Position numbers and translations under genes: made by a program | Notes under the pieces: model-generated | Databases searched by the model: none | Told to the model about the DNA's origin: nothing | What the model saw: only the letters and a program-made list of their open reading frames with translations | In this document: one piece after another, positions 44,621-53,996 of the stretch | Layout: the number at the start of each line of letters is the position of its first letter | How positions within the stretch are numbered: position 1 is the stretch's first letter | From: Agrobacterium tumefaciens | GTDB taxonomy: Bacteria > Pseudomonadota > Alphaproteobacteria > Rhizobiales > Rhizobiaceae | Length of the DNA: 64,000 bases | Assembly (NCBI RefSeq): GCF_017726655.1 | Contig: NZ_CP072308.1 | Coordinates: 1,488,001-1,552,000 of the forward strand | Direction: 5' to 3'

Positions 44621-45907
44621 ATGACATGGCAGAGCCCGATTGCGCCGGGACTATCCTGGTATCAGGCAACCGTTGGCGAGCGGCCGGACTACCCCGCCCT
44701 CGACGGGCCGAAGCAGGTCGATGTCGCGATCATCGGCGGCGGTTATACCGGCCTGCAGGCGGCGTGTAACCTTGCGGAAAACGGCGTGTCGGTCGCCCTC
44801 ATCGAGGCGCATCGTTTTGGCGATGGTGCTTCCGGCCGCAATGGCGGCCAGTTCGGCACCGGTCAGCGCTCATTTCCCGACGAGATGGAACAGGAAATCG
44901 GCTTCGAGCAATCGAAGCTGCTGTTCGACATCGCCGAAGATGCCAAAAACTACGTGCGTGACTTCGCCAGCAGCCGCGGCATCGACATGGAGTATCTACC
45001 CGGGCAGCTTTATGTGGCGCACAAGGCGGGCTACGAGGACGACTATCGCCGCAGCGTCGATGCGATGAACAATCGCTACGGCTATCCGCATATTTCCTAC
45101 ATGGAGCGTGGCGAAGCGCGCAAACGTGTCGGCTCCACCCATTATTTCGGCGGTACGCGCGATACCGGCACCGGCCATATACACCCGTTGAAGCTGCTCG
45201 TCGGGCTTGCAAAAGCGGCAAAGGATGCCGGCGCTCAGATTTACGAGATGACGCCGGCGAAATCGATCCGGCAGGTGGGCGGAAAGTCAATCATCGAAAC
45301 GCCCTTCGGCACGATTACCGCGCCGCGGGTGCTGATCGCCACCAATGCCTATATCGGTAATCTGGAGCCGGTGACGGCGGCCCATATCATGCCGATCCGC
45401 TCCTTCATCGGCGCGACCGCACCGCTCGACGCCTATCCCGACATCATCCCCGGCAAGGAGGCGGTGGCAGACTCTCGTTTCGTGGTGCGCTATTTTCGCA
45501 AGACGGCCGATAATCGCCTGCTGTTCGGCGGACGCGAGGCCTATACGGCAGATACGCCGCGCGATATCTCAACCCATATCCGCCGGCAGATCGCGGAAAT
45601 TTATCCCGAACTGAAGGCTGTCGAAATCACCCATTCCTGGGGCGGCTCCGTTGGCATCACCCTCCCGCGCACGGTGTTCGTGCGCGAGGTCATGCCCGGC
45701 GTCACCTCCATCGGCGGTTATTCCGGTCACGGCGTGATGTTGTCGAATTATTGCGGCAAGCTTTATGCCGATCTGGTACTCGGCAAAAAGGACATGCTGG
45801 CGCCCTTCGCGCGGCTGAAAGTCCCTGCCTTCCCCGGCGGCACGTCGCTCCGTGCGCCGTTGCTCTTTCTGGCGCTGTCGTGGTTCGCGTTGCGAGACAG
45901 GTTTTGA
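44621..45907 (+). CDS. puuB: Gamma-glutamylputrescine oxidoreductase (DAO family)
   Basis: This 428-residue FAD enzyme of the DAO/GlpD family has the Rossmann motif VDVAIIGGGYTGLQAACNLAENG, the FAD-contact region GDGASGRNGGQFGTGQR, and the C-terminal SIGGYSGHGVMLSNYCGKLYADL. PuuB oxidises gamma-glutamylputrescine to the aldehyde with release of ammonia and hydrogen peroxide. It lies 12 nt after puuA, so the two form an operon. The later steps (puuC, puuD) are not in this window. Confidence 0.87.
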   Translation: MTWQSPIAPGLSWYQATVGERPDYPALDGPKQVDVAIIGGGYTGLQAACNLAENGVSVALIEAHRFGDGASGRNGGQFGTGQRSFPDEMEQEIGFEQSKLLFDIAEDAKNYVRDFASSRGIDMEYLPGQLYVAHKAGYEDDYRRSVDAMNNRYGYPHISYMERGEARKRVGSTHYFGGTRDTGTGHIHPLKLLVGLAKAAKDAGAQIYEMTPAKSIRQVGGKSIIETPFGTITAPRVLIATNAYIGNLEPVTAAHIMPIRSFIGATAPLDAYPDIIPGKEAVADSRFVVRYFRKTADNRLLFGGREAYTADTPRDISTHIRRQIAEIYPELKAVEITHSWGGSVGITLPRTVFVREVMPGVTSIGGYSGHGVMLSNYCGKLYADLVLGKKDMLAPFARLKVPAFPGGTSLRAPLLFLALSWFALRDRF

Positions 45908-45945
45908 TCCTTCACAATAAACAGGGGGTTCAAACAGGGGGGTCG

Positions 45946-46332
45946 ATGGAAAAAGCGGATGACCGGCTTGTTACTATTGCCACTGGCTACGGGCTCGCTG
46001 AGACGGCAGTGACAGCGTCTTTCCTGCGGGCATATGGAATTCAAACCGTTGCGCCGCCGAGCCAATTCGCCTCGATCTTCTGGCATTACGCTGTTGCGCT
46101 CGGCGGAATAGAGATCCGGATTGCTGCGCGGCAATTCGAGGAAGCGCAGATGTTGTTGGATAGCATCGAGCAAAGCCAGGATACCGGACGTACTTGCGCC
46201 ATCCACCTGTTCTGGCGGGGTATCGCCGCAGTCATGGTATTGTTCCTGTTTTCCGTGCCCCCACCGGCAAAAGGTCTGTTCCGAAACGCAACCCATTCCA
46301 CATACGGCCTAAGGCCAAACCAAAATTCATAA
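45946..46332 (+). CDS. DUF2007-like protein with C-terminal membrane helix
   Basis: This is a 128-residue protein starting at ATG 45946, preceded by AGGGGGG. Residues 1-75 resemble the DUF2007 signal-transducing fold (RLVTIATGYGLAETAVTASFLRAYGIQTV, then a hydrophobic core and GGIEIRIAARQFEEAQMLLDSI). A single hydrophobic helix follows (about 86-104, LFWRGIAAVMVLFLFSV) and a short polar tail. Its function is unknown. It lies 38 nt after puuB and may be read with it. An AT-rich spacer separates it from zwf. Confidence 0.7.
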   Translation: MEKADDRLVTIATGYGLAETAVTASFLRAYGIQTVAPPSQFASIFWHYAVALGGIEIRIAARQFEEAQMLLDSIEQSQDTGRTCAIHLFWRGIAAVMVLFLFSVPPPAKGLFRNATHSTYGLRPNQNS

Positions 46333-46410
46333 TTTCACCCAACTGAGTCTGGCATTTTTAAATCGATTAGATTATGGATGCCCCAACCTTTGAAGATCGA
46401 GAGAATCGAT

Positions 46411-47886
46411 ATGAGCAGTCAGATCATTCCTGTTGAACCTTTTGATTGTGTCGTTTTCGGCGGCACGGGCGATCTTGCCGAGCGCAAGCTTCTGCCAGCC
46501 CTTTATCACCGGCAGATCGAAGGGCAGTTCACGGAGCCGACCCGCATCATCGGCGCGTCGCGTTCGGTCATGACCCATGAGGAATATCGCAAATTCGCGC
46601 AGGACGCGCTGAAGGAGCATCTGAAGGCCGGCGAATATGACGACGCCCAGGTTGCAGTGTTCCTGAACAGGCTATTTTACGTGCCCGTTGACGCCAAGGG
46701 CAGCAATGGCTGGGATGTGCTGAAGAAGCTGCTGGACGAGGGTAAAGAGCGCGTGCGCGCCTTTTATCTGGCCGTCGCGCCAGGCATTTTCGGCGATATC
46801 GCCGACAAGATCCGCGAGCACAAGCTGATTACCCGCTCGACCCGCATCGTTGTCGAAAAGCCGATCGGCCGGGATCTCGCTTCGGCGCAGGAACTCAACG
46901 ACACCATCGGCCATGTCTTCAAGGAAGAGCAGATCTTCCGCATCGACCACTATCTCGGCAAGGAGACGGTGCAGAACCTGATGGCGCTGCGTTTCGCCAA
47001 CGCGCTTTACGAGCCGCTGTGGAATTCCGCCCATATCGACCACGTGCAGATCACCGTTGCCGAGGCGGTCGGTCTTGAAGGCCGCGCCGGTTATTACGAC
47101 AAGGCCGGTGCGCTGCGCGACATGGTGCAGAACCATATTCTCCAGCTGCTCTGCCTCGTCGCCATGGAGCCGCCTGCTTCCATGAATGCCGAAGCCGTGC
47201 GCGACGAAAAGCTGAAGGTTCTGCGCTCGCTGAAGCCGATCGACACCAGCAACGTCGAAAAGCTGACCGTTCGCGGGCAGTACCGCGCCGGCGCTTCCGC
47301 GGGTGGCCCGGTCAAGGGTTATCTGGAAGAGCTGGAAGGCGGCGTTTCCAACACCGAAACCTTCGTCGCCATCAAGGCCGAAATCGCCAACTGGCGCTGG
47401 GCCGGCGTTCCCTTCTACATCCGCACCGGCAAACGCCTCGCGACCCGCGTTTCGGAAATCGTCGTCACCTTTAAGCAGATCCCGCATTCGATCTTCGACG
47501 ATGCGGCCGGCAAGATCGAGGCCAACAAGCTGGTCATTCGCCTGCAGCCGGATGAGGGCGTCAAGCAGTCTCTGCTCATCAAGGACCCCGGCCCGGGCGG
47601 CATGCGCCTGCGTCAGGTGTCGCTGGACATGAGCTTTGCCGAAGCCTTCAACGTGCGCAGCCCCGACGCCTATGAACGCCTGCTGATGGACACGATCCGC
47701 TCCAACCAGACGCTGTTCATGCGGCGCGACGAAGTTGAGGCCGCCTGGGACTGGGTCGACCCGATCCTGAAGAGCTGGGAAGAGCTGGGCCAGGGCGTGC
47801 AGGGCTACACGGCGGGCACCTGGGGTCCAAGCGGTTCCATCGCGCTGATCGAGCGTGACGGCCGCACCTGGCATGATGCCGACTGA
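46411..47886 (+). CDS. zwf: Glucose-6-phosphate 1-dehydrogenase
   Basis: This 491-residue cytosolic enzyme oxidises glucose-6-phosphate to 6-phosphogluconolactone with NADP+ or NAD+. The coenzyme loop is FGGTGDLAERKLLPALY, the substrate and catalytic site RIDHYLGKETVQNL, and the conserved VEKPIGRDLASA segment is present. ATG 46411 gives 491 residues, the usual rhizobial length; an in-frame ATG at 46378 has no clear ribosome site. It is first gene of the zwf-pgl-edd operon for the Entner-Doudoroff route, the main hexose pathway of rhizobia. Confidence 0.96.
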   Translation: MSSQIIPVEPFDCVVFGGTGDLAERKLLPALYHRQIEGQFTEPTRIIGASRSVMTHEEYRKFAQDALKEHLKAGEYDDAQVAVFLNRLFYVPVDAKGSNGWDVLKKLLDEGKERVRAFYLAVAPGIFGDIADKIREHKLITRSTRIVVEKPIGRDLASAQELNDTIGHVFKEEQIFRIDHYLGKETVQNLMALRFANALYEPLWNSAHIDHVQITVAEAVGLEGRAGYYDKAGALRDMVQNHILQLLCLVAMEPPASMNAEAVRDEKLKVLRSLKPIDTSNVEKLTVRGQYRAGASAGGPVKGYLEELEGGVSNTETFVAIKAEIANWRWAGVPFYIRTGKRLATRVSEIVVTFKQIPHSIFDDAAGKIEANKLVIRLQPDEGVKQSLLIKDPGPGGMRLRQVSLDMSFAEAFNVRSPDAYERLLMDTIRSNQTLFMRRDEVEAAWDWVDPILKSWEELGQGVQGYTAGTWGPSGSIALIERDGRTWHDAD

Positions 47887-47895
47887 GGGCCTTCA

Positions 47896-48594
47896 ATGAG
47901 CGAAACAATCCACGTCTTCGACACCCCCGCAGCGTTGGCGACAGCGCTCGCGGCGGAAGTTGCCAAACGCCTTGATGAAGCAACCAAGGAACGGGGGACC
48001 GCAAGCATTGCGGTTTCCGGCGGCTCGACACCGAAGCTGTTCTTTCAGGCGCTTTCCCATCACGAACTCGACTGGCCCAATATCAGCGTGACGCTGGTGG
48101 ACGAGCGTTTCGTGCCACCGGAAAGCGACCGGTCGAACCATCGTCTCGTCGCCGAGAACCTGTTGCAGGACAAGGCGAAGGCGGCTTATTTCGTGCCGCT
48201 ATTCCAGCCTGCCGCTTCCCCGGAAGACGCGGCAACCCTTGCGACCGTCAAGACCGAAGCGATCTGCGATCCCTTCGATGTCGTCATTCTCGGTATGGGA
48301 ACGGATGGCCATACGGCATCGTTCTTCCCCGGTGGAGACAATCTCTACGAAGCGCTTGACCTCGATGAACCGCGCGGCGTCCTGACCATGGCGGCGGAAA
48401 ATGCCGGTGAGGAGCGGTTGACCTTCAACTTCTCAAGCCTGCACGATGCCGGTTTTCTGGTGCTCCACATCGAAGGTGCGGCCAAGAAGGCAACGCTGGA
48501 GAAAGCACAGTCCGGTGAGGATGAGGATGAAATGCCTATTCGTGCCGTGCTGAACCGGGCGGAGACGCCTGTGGATATATACTGGGCGCCATAA
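47896..48594 (+). CDS. pgl: 6-phosphogluconolactonase
   Basis: This 232-residue enzyme hydrolyses 6-phosphogluconolactone to 6-phosphogluconate. It has the SIAVSGGSTPKLFFQAL motif of the SIS-like DevB family, VTLVDERFVPPESDRSNHRLV, and the glycine-rich VVILGMGTDGHTASFFPGG active-site segment. It starts 9 nt after zwf and belongs to the same operon. Its length is normal for the family. Confidence 0.95.
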   Translation: MSETIHVFDTPAALATALAAEVAKRLDEATKERGTASIAVSGGSTPKLFFQALSHHELDWPNISVTLVDERFVPPESDRSNHRLVAENLLQDKAKAAYFVPLFQPAASPEDAATLATVKTEAICDPFDVVILGMGTDGHTASFFPGGDNLYEALDLDEPRGVLTMAAENAGEERLTFNFSSLHDAGFLVLHIEGAAKKATLEKAQSGEDEDEMPIRAVLNRAETPVDIYWAP

Positions 48595-48719
48595 CCCACC
48601 GCGGCTGCCGCCTCTGCGGCCCGCGACAAGCGCCCCGAAGACATGAAGACTGAACCACGACAACCGGCCGCTCACCTCCCGGAACGCCGGTTGCCGACCA
48701 ACGAACAGGATGAACGCCC

Positions 48720-50540
48720 ATGTCCGCCGATTCCCGCATTCAGGCCATTACCGCCCGCATCGTCGAACGTTCCAAGCCCTATCGCGAGACCTATCTCGAG
48801 CGACTGCGGCTGCAGGTTTCCAAGGGCGTTCACCGTTCCGTGCTTTCCTGCGGCAATCTTGCACACGGGTTTGCGGTCTGTTCCCCCGCCGACAAGGACA
48901 TCCTTGCCGGCGACCGGGTCCCCAATCTCGGCATCATCACCGCCTATAACGACATGTTGTCCGCGCACCAGCCCTATGAGACCTTCCCCGCGATCATCCG
49001 CGATGCGGCGAAGGAAGCGGGCGGCATCGCGCAGGTTGCGGGCGCCGTTCCCGCCATGTGCGACGGCGTAACCCAGGGGCAGCCGGGCATGGAGCTTTCG
49101 CTTTTTTCCCGCGATGCCATCGCCATGGCTGCAGGCATCGGTCTTTCGCACAACATGTTCGACGCCGCTCTCTATCTCGGCGTCTGCGACAAGATCGTGC
49201 CCGGCCTCGTGATCGCTGCCCTTGCCTTCGGTCACCTGCCCGCGGTCTTCATTCCCGCCGGCCCGATGACATCAGGCCTGCCGAATGACGAGAAGTCGCG
49301 CATTCGCCAGCTTTATGCCGAAGGCAAGGTCGGTCGTGCGGAGCTGCTCGAAGCGGAATCCAAATCCTACCACGGCCCCGGGACCTGCACCTTCTACGGC
49401 ACCGCCAATTCCAACCAGATGCTGATGGAAATCATGGGCTTTCACATGCCCGGTTCCTCCTTCATCAATCCGGGTACGCCGCTGCGTGACGCGCTGACGC
49501 GCGAGGCCACAAAGCGCGCGCTCGCCATCACCGCACAGGGCAATGAATTCACGCCGGCAGGCGAGATGATCGACGAGCGATCCGTCGTCAACGGCGTCGT
49601 CGGCCTGCATGCGACAGGCGGTTCCACCAACCACACCATGCACCTGATCGCCATGGCGCGTGCGGCGGGTATCATCCTCACCTGGCAGGACATTTCCGAT
49701 CTCTCGGACATCGTGCCGCTGCTCGCCCGCGTTTATCCCAACGGTCTTGCCGATGTGAACCATTTCCACGCCGCCGGCGGCATGGGTTTCCTCATCAAGC
49801 AGCTCCTGAAGCAGGGCTTCGTGCATGACGACGTCCGTACGGTCTTCGGACAGGGGCTTGCGGCCTACACAGTGGATGCAATGCTTGACGAGAAGGGGGC
49901 CGTCACCCGCCAGCCCTCCCCGGAACAGAGCCACGATCCGAAGGTGCTTTCCAGCATCGAAACCCCGTTCCAGCCGACCGGTGGCCTGAAGATGCTGACG
50001 GGCAATCTCGGCAAATCGGTCATCAAGATTTCCGCCGTCAAGCCGGAACGCCATATCATCGAAGCGCCGGCCATCGTTTTCCACGACCAGCAGGAGCTTC
50101 AGGACGCCTTCAAGGACGGCAAGCTCAATCGCGACTTCATCGCCGTTGTCCGCTTCCAGGGGCCGAAGGCTAACGGCATGCCGGAACTGCACCGTCTGAC
50201 GCCGCCGCTTGGCGTGCTGCAGGATCGTGGTTTCAAGGTGGCGCTGGTGACCGACGGGCGCATGTCCGGTGCGTCCGGTAAGGTGCCGGCCGCCATCCAT
50301 GTGACGCCGGAGGCTTCCGATTGCGGTCCGATCTCGCTCATCCGCGACGGCGATATTATCCGTCTCGACGCGATTTCCGGCTCGCTCGAGGTGCTGGTGT
50401 CCGCCGCTGAACTGTCAAAGCGCGAGCCGGCGCGGGCCGATCTCTCAGGCAATGAGTGGGGCATGGGCCGCGAACTTTTCGCCCCCTTCCGCCGCAATGC
50501 CGGCCCCGCCGATCAGGGCGCCAGCGTCCTGTTCCATTGA
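48720..50540 (+). CDS. edd: 6-phosphogluconate dehydratase
   Basis: This 606-residue enzyme removes water from 6-phosphogluconate to give KDPG, the defining Entner-Doudoroff step. It belongs to the IlvD/Edd family and holds a labile iron-sulphur cluster. Family motifs are [28 protein letters not shown] (seen as [19 protein letters not shown]), [28 protein letters not shown] and [19 protein letters not shown], with cluster Cys residues in the first three. KDPG aldolase (eda) is not adjacent. It lies 125 nt after pgl. Confidence 0.96.
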   Translation: MSADSRIQAITARIVERSKPYRETYLERLRLQVSKGVHRSVLSCGNLAHGFAVCSPADKDILAGDRVPNLGIITAYNDMLSAHQPYETFPAIIRDAAKEAGGIAQVAGAVPAMCDGVTQGQPGMELSLFSRDAIAMAAGIGLSHNMFDAALYLGVCDKIVPGLVIAALAFGHLPAVFIPAGPMTSGLPNDEKSRIRQLYAEGKVGRAELLEAESKSYHGPGTCTFYGTANSNQMLMEIMGFHMPGSSFINPGTPLRDALTREATKRALAITAQGNEFTPAGEMIDERSVVNGVVGLHATGGSTNHTMHLIAMARAAGIILTWQDISDLSDIVPLLARVYPNGLADVNHFHAAGGMGFLIKQLLKQGFVHDDVRTVFGQGLAAYTVDAMLDEKGAVTRQPSPEQSHDPKVLSSIETPFQPTGGLKMLTGNLGKSVIKISAVKPERHIIEAPAIVFHDQQELQDAFKDGKLNRDFIAVVRFQGPKANGMPELHRLTPPLGVLQDRGFKVALVTDGRMSGASGKVPAAIHVTPEASDCGPISLIRDGDIIRLDAISGSLEVLVSAAELSKREPARADLSGNEWGMGRELFAPFRRNAGPADQGASVLFH

Positions 50541-50576
50541 TATTCGGGGATGGATGTTCGGATGAACAAGATGGGT

Positions 50577-50606
50577 CAGGGCGGGCTTTAAGAGCTTCGC
50601 CCTGAT
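50577..50606. terminator. Hairpin between edd and the convergent small gene
   Basis: TCAGGGCG pairs with CGCCCTGA (8 bp) and the inner part can pair further (GCTT/AAGAGC). It lies 36 nt after the edd stop and 3 nt before the stop of the convergent PilZ-like gene. It can serve both strands. Confidence 0.55.
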
Positions 50607-50609
50607 AAC

Positions 50610-50966
50610 TCAGAACGACCTGATATCCAGCTTCCGGTCACGATGCGCCGGGTGCGTGCTGAAGACAAAGATGCGGTCCAGTTCCTTTTGCGTCAGCATG
50701 CGCAAGAAGCGGACGTGGATGGTGTTGTTGGCGTTGACGCGCAGCATGACGCAGCCGATCTTGCTGATGCGGGCGTCGGGAATATCGAGATAGAACTGGT
50801 TCGGCAGGTTATATTTCGTTATCAGGGCCAGCACTGCCTCGGTCTGCGAAATGCGGATGACATCGCAGCGGCGCGCCGCCATGTGCATCACAGCCTTTTC
50901 AGTATATTCGATGCGTGCGGCATTCATTGTATCTTCCATGCGAAACCGGCTTTCGCGGTCATACAT
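50610..50966 (-). CDS. Degenerate PilZ-like protein
   Basis: This is a 118-residue protein. ATG 50966 has AAGGAAG 8 nt upstream; an in-frame ATG at 51023 has none. The body has the beta-barrel pattern of a PilZ domain (ARRCDVIRISQTEAVLALI, then LPNQFYLDIPDARISKIGCVMLRVNANNTIHVRFL). The c-di-GMP-binding RxxxR and D/N-x-S-x-x-G motifs are not in their usual form (ISQTEA in place of the second motif), so ligand binding is doubtful. Such degenerate PilZ proteins are common in rhizobia and mostly unstudied. Confidence 0.6.
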   Translation of the reverse strand: MYDRESRFRMEDTMNAARIEYTEKAVMHMAARRCDVIRISQTEAVLALITKYNLPNQFYLDIPDARISKIGCVMLRVNANNTIHVRFLRMLTQKELDRIFVFSTHPAHRDRKLDIRSF

Positions 50967-51151
50967 GAAAGATTCTTCCTTGCTCAGGTAATGGTTCCTG
51001 ATCACACCGGTACCGCTTTGCACGCCCAGACTCCATGCTCGATCAATGGAGCAAGACTAGGCCATAGTCTTTAACAATTCATATCAGCGCCGTCTTAAAC
51101 AGACCGGAAGTGGGACATTCGCGGCGTTTTTCCACAGGCGAAAAACCTGAG

Positions 51152-51179
51152 AAAAACCCGAAACGAGTGGCGTTCCGGG
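51152..51179 (-). terminator. Rho-independent terminator of the agl operon
   Basis: On the minus strand CCCGGAACG pairs with CGTTTCGGG (9 bp with one G-T pair, loop 5 nt; 51157-51179), followed by TTTTT. It starts 17 nt after the aglK stop codon. Confidence 0.85.
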
Positions 51180-51195
51180 GCTTCAGCCTAAATCG

Positions 51196-52284
51196 TCAGA
51201 CGCGGTAGGTCTTGCCTTCGGCGTTGAAGAGGTGGAGTTTTTCCTGCGGCGCGGCGAAACGCAGGGTCTGGCCCTTCGCAGCCGAAACGATGCCCGGTGC
51301 CTTGACGATGATCGGCTCCTGCCCTTTCGGTGCTTCAAGATAAAGCAGGGTAACTTCGCCAAGCGCCTCGACAATCGATACTTTCCCTTCGAAGAGATAG
51401 TCTTCGCCAGTGACGATGCTCAGATCTTCCGGCCGCACGCCGAAGCTTGCGGCCTTGCCCTGTTCGCTCCCCGGCGTGGGAACGTTGACGGCGAGCGTCT
51501 TGCCGCCGGCAAGTTCGATCGATGTCCGCTCTCCGGTCCCGACGATCTTGCCAGCGATGATGTTCATGGCTGGCGAGCCGATGAATTTCGCAACGAAGAG
51601 ATTGGCCGGGTTCTCATAAAGTTCGAGCGGCGCACCGACCTGCTCCACGCGCCCGGCATTCAGAACGACGATGCGGTCGGCGAGCGTCATCGCCTCCACC
51701 TGATCGTGAGTGACGTAGATCATCGTCGTATCGGCCATCTGCTCGTTGAGCTTGGCGATCTCGATGCGGGTGGCGACACGCAGCGCCGCATCGAGGTTGG
51801 ACAATGGCTCGTCGAACAGGAAGACCTTCGGGTTGCGGCAGATCGCGCGGCCGATGGCAACACGCTGGCGCTGGCCGCCCGAGAGAGCCTTCGGCAGACG
51901 CTCCAGATATTGCGTCAACTGCAGGATTTCTGCAGCGGCGCGGACGCGGCGGTCGATTTCCTGCTTGTTTTCCTTGGCGATCTTCATGCCGAAGGCCATG
52001 TTGTCATAGACCGTCATATGCGGATAAAGCGCGTAGGACTGGAACACCATGGCGATGCCGCGGCGCGAAGGTGGGATCTCGTTGACGAGCTGTCCGTCAA
52101 TATACATCTCGCCGCCGGTGATCTCCTCCAGACCCGCGATCATGCGCAGCAGCGTCGACTTTCCGCAGCCGGAGGGGCCGACGAAGACGATGAATTCGCC
52201 CTGTTCGATCGAAAGATCGATGCCGTGCAGCACCTTCACCTGTCCGTAGGATTTGCGGATATCCTTGAGAACGAGACTTGTCAT
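51196..52284 (-). CDS. aglK: Alpha-glucoside ABC transporter ATPase
   Basis: This 362-residue MalK/UgpC-type ATPase energises the AglFG permease. Walker A is FVGPSGCGKST, the signature LSGGQRQRVAIGRAI, Walker B VFLFDEPLSNLDA and the switch region IYVTHDQVEAMTLA. The C-terminal TOBE region (about 240-362) includes FGVRPEDLSIVTG. ATG 52284 has GGAGG at good spacing and gives the length of S. meliloti AglK. It is the last gene of aglEFGAK, ending before a strong terminator. Confidence 0.93.
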   Translation of the reverse strand: MTSLVLKDIRKSYGQVKVLHGIDLSIEQGEFIVFVGPSGCGKSTLLRMIAGLEEITGGEMYIDGQLVNEIPPSRRGIAMVFQSYALYPHMTVYDNMAFGMKIAKENKQEIDRRVRAAAEILQLTQYLERLPKALSGGQRQRVAIGRAICRNPKVFLFDEPLSNLDAALRVATRIEIAKLNEQMADTTMIYVTHDQVEAMTLADRIVVLNAGRVEQVGAPLELYENPANLFVAKFIGSPAMNIIAGKIVGTGERTSIELAGGKTLAVNVPTPGSEQGKAASFGVRPEDLSIVTGEDYLFEGKVSIVEALGEVTLLYLEAPKGQEPIIVKAPGIVSAAKGQTLRFAAPQEKLHLFNAEGKTYRV

Positions 52285-52304
52285 GGGTGGTCCTCCCTGT
52301 TCTG

Positions 52305-53960
52305 TCAGGCGTAACGGGCGAAGAACGCGCCCCACGCCGGAAGTTCTACGTTTCTGCCTTCGAGCGCGGCCGTAAAGCCGTGGCCCTCCAGAACCTCCCA
52401 GTTCCCATCAGGCAGCGATGCCTTTGCCGGCGTCGCTGACAGATTGAAGAGGCAGAGAATGGTTTCGTTTCCGAGCGTCCTTGTGTAGCTCGACACCTCG
52501 CCCTGAACGGGCTGGAACTCGATACCACCTTTCGCGAAAGCCGGGTGCTGCCTGCGGAAAGTGAGGAAGCGACGGTAATGTTCCAGCACCGATGCCTCAT
52601 TGCCCTGCTGGGCGCTGACGGCACGCTGCTTGTGCTCCGCCGGAATCGGCAACCACGTTTTGTCGGCTGTCGAGAAACCCGCCTGCGCATGGCCGGCATC
52701 CCACACCATCGGCGTGCGGCACCCATCGCGGCCCTTGAATTCCGGCCAGAACTGGATGCCGTAGGGGTCCTGCAAATCCTCGAACGCGATGTCGGCTTCG
52801 GTGAGGCCGAGTTCTTCGCCCTCATAGATGCAGACGGACCCGCGCTGTGTCATCAGCAGTGCCGAAAGGACCTTGGCGAAAGCGTCCTTGTCCTCGACAT
52901 GCTCGCCCCAGCGGCTGACATGACGCACGACATCATGGTTGGAGAATGCCCAGCAGGCCCAGCCTTCCGGCGCAGCTCTCGCAAAATCCGCCTGCACATC
53001 GGCGACGCGCTGCGGGGTCAGCGCGTCGGGCGCCAAGAATTCGAAGGCGTAGCACATCTGCATCTTGTCATCGCCCGACGTATACTCACCGACGATCTCC
53101 AGACCGCGTTGGCTGTCGCCCACTTCACCGACGGCGGCGATATCCGGAAACTCGTCCAGCACCGCGCGGAAGCGCTTCAGGAAGGCAATGTTTTCCGGGC
53201 GGTTCTTGTCGTAGAGATGTTCCTGGAAGTTATAGGGATTGACCGCAGGCGCGGTGGAAGCATTGCGGCGCTCCGGGGCCAGCGCCGGGTTGTCGCGCAG
53301 CTCGAGGTCATGGAAATAGAAGTTGATGGTGTCGAGGCGGAAACCATCGACACCGCGCTTCAGCCAGAAGCGGGTGATGTTCAGCAGCTCTTCCTGCACT
53401 TCCGGGTTATGTAGATTGAGGTCCGGCTGCGAGGTCAGGAAGTTGTGCATGTAATATTGCATGCGGGTCGGATCCCACTGCCAGCCCGAACCGCCGAAGA
53501 TCGACAGCCAGTTGTTGGGCGGCGTGCCATCCGGTTTGGCGTCCGACCACACGTACCAGTCCGCTTTCGGATTGTTGCGGCTGGCGCGGCTTTCCACGAA
53601 CCAGGGATGCTGGTCCGAGGTATGCGACAAAACAAGGTCGATCATGACGCGGATGCCAAGGCGATGGGCCTCCGCAATCAACCCGTCGAAATCGGCCAGC
53701 GTACCGAACATCGGATCGACATCGACATAATTCGAGACGTCGTAACCGAAATCCTTCATCGGCGAGGTGAAGAAGGGCGAAATCCAGATTGCATCGGCAC
53801 CCAGATTGGCGATGTGATGGAGGCGGTCGGTTATGCCCTTGAGGTCACCGATTCCGTCGCCATTGGAGTCCTGATAGGAGCGCGGATAGATCTGATAGAT
53901 AACAGCGCCGCGCCACCAGTCCTTGTTGGGCGTCAAAGCGGAAGTCACCGAAGCGGTCAT
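52305..53960 (-). CDS. aglA: Alpha-glucosidase (GH13)
   Basis: This 551-residue cytosolic enzyme hydrolyses imported sucrose, maltose, trehalose or similar alpha-glucosides to give glucose. GH13 motifs are clear: region I DLVLSHTSDQH, region II GFRLDTINFY (nucleophile Asp), region III AVGEVGD (acid/base Glu) and region IV FSNHDVVR. The N-terminal WWRGAVIYQIYPRSYQDSNGDG is typical of oligo-1,6-glucosidase-like members. ATG 53960 has AGGA 7 nt upstream; 53990 is an alternative. It lies between the permease and ATPase genes. Confidence 0.93.
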   Translation of the reverse strand: MTASVTSALTPNKDWWRGAVIYQIYPRSYQDSNGDGIGDLKGITDRLHHIANLGADAIWISPFFTSPMKDFGYDVSNYVDVDPMFGTLADFDGLIAEAHRLGIRVMIDLVLSHTSDQHPWFVESRASRNNPKADWYVWSDAKPDGTPPNNWLSIFGGSGWQWDPTRMQYYMHNFLTSQPDLNLHNPEVQEELLNITRFWLKRGVDGFRLDTINFYFHDLELRDNPALAPERRNASTAPAVNPYNFQEHLYDKNRPENIAFLKRFRAVLDEFPDIAAVGEVGDSQRGLEIVGEYTSGDDKMQMCYAFEFLAPDALTPQRVADVQADFARAAPEGWACWAFSNHDVVRHVSRWGEHVEDKDAFAKVLSALLMTQRGSVCIYEGEELGLTEADIAFEDLQDPYGIQFWPEFKGRDGCRTPMVWDAGHAQAGFSTADKTWLPIPAEHKQRAVSAQQGNEASVLEHYRRFLTFRRQHPAFAKGGIEFQPVQGEVSSYTRTLGNETILCLFNLSATPAKASLPDGNWEVLEGHGFTAALEGRNVELPAWGAFFARYA

Positions 53961-53996
53961 TGATTTGTCCTGTCTGGTATGGGCGTCCATGGTCTG

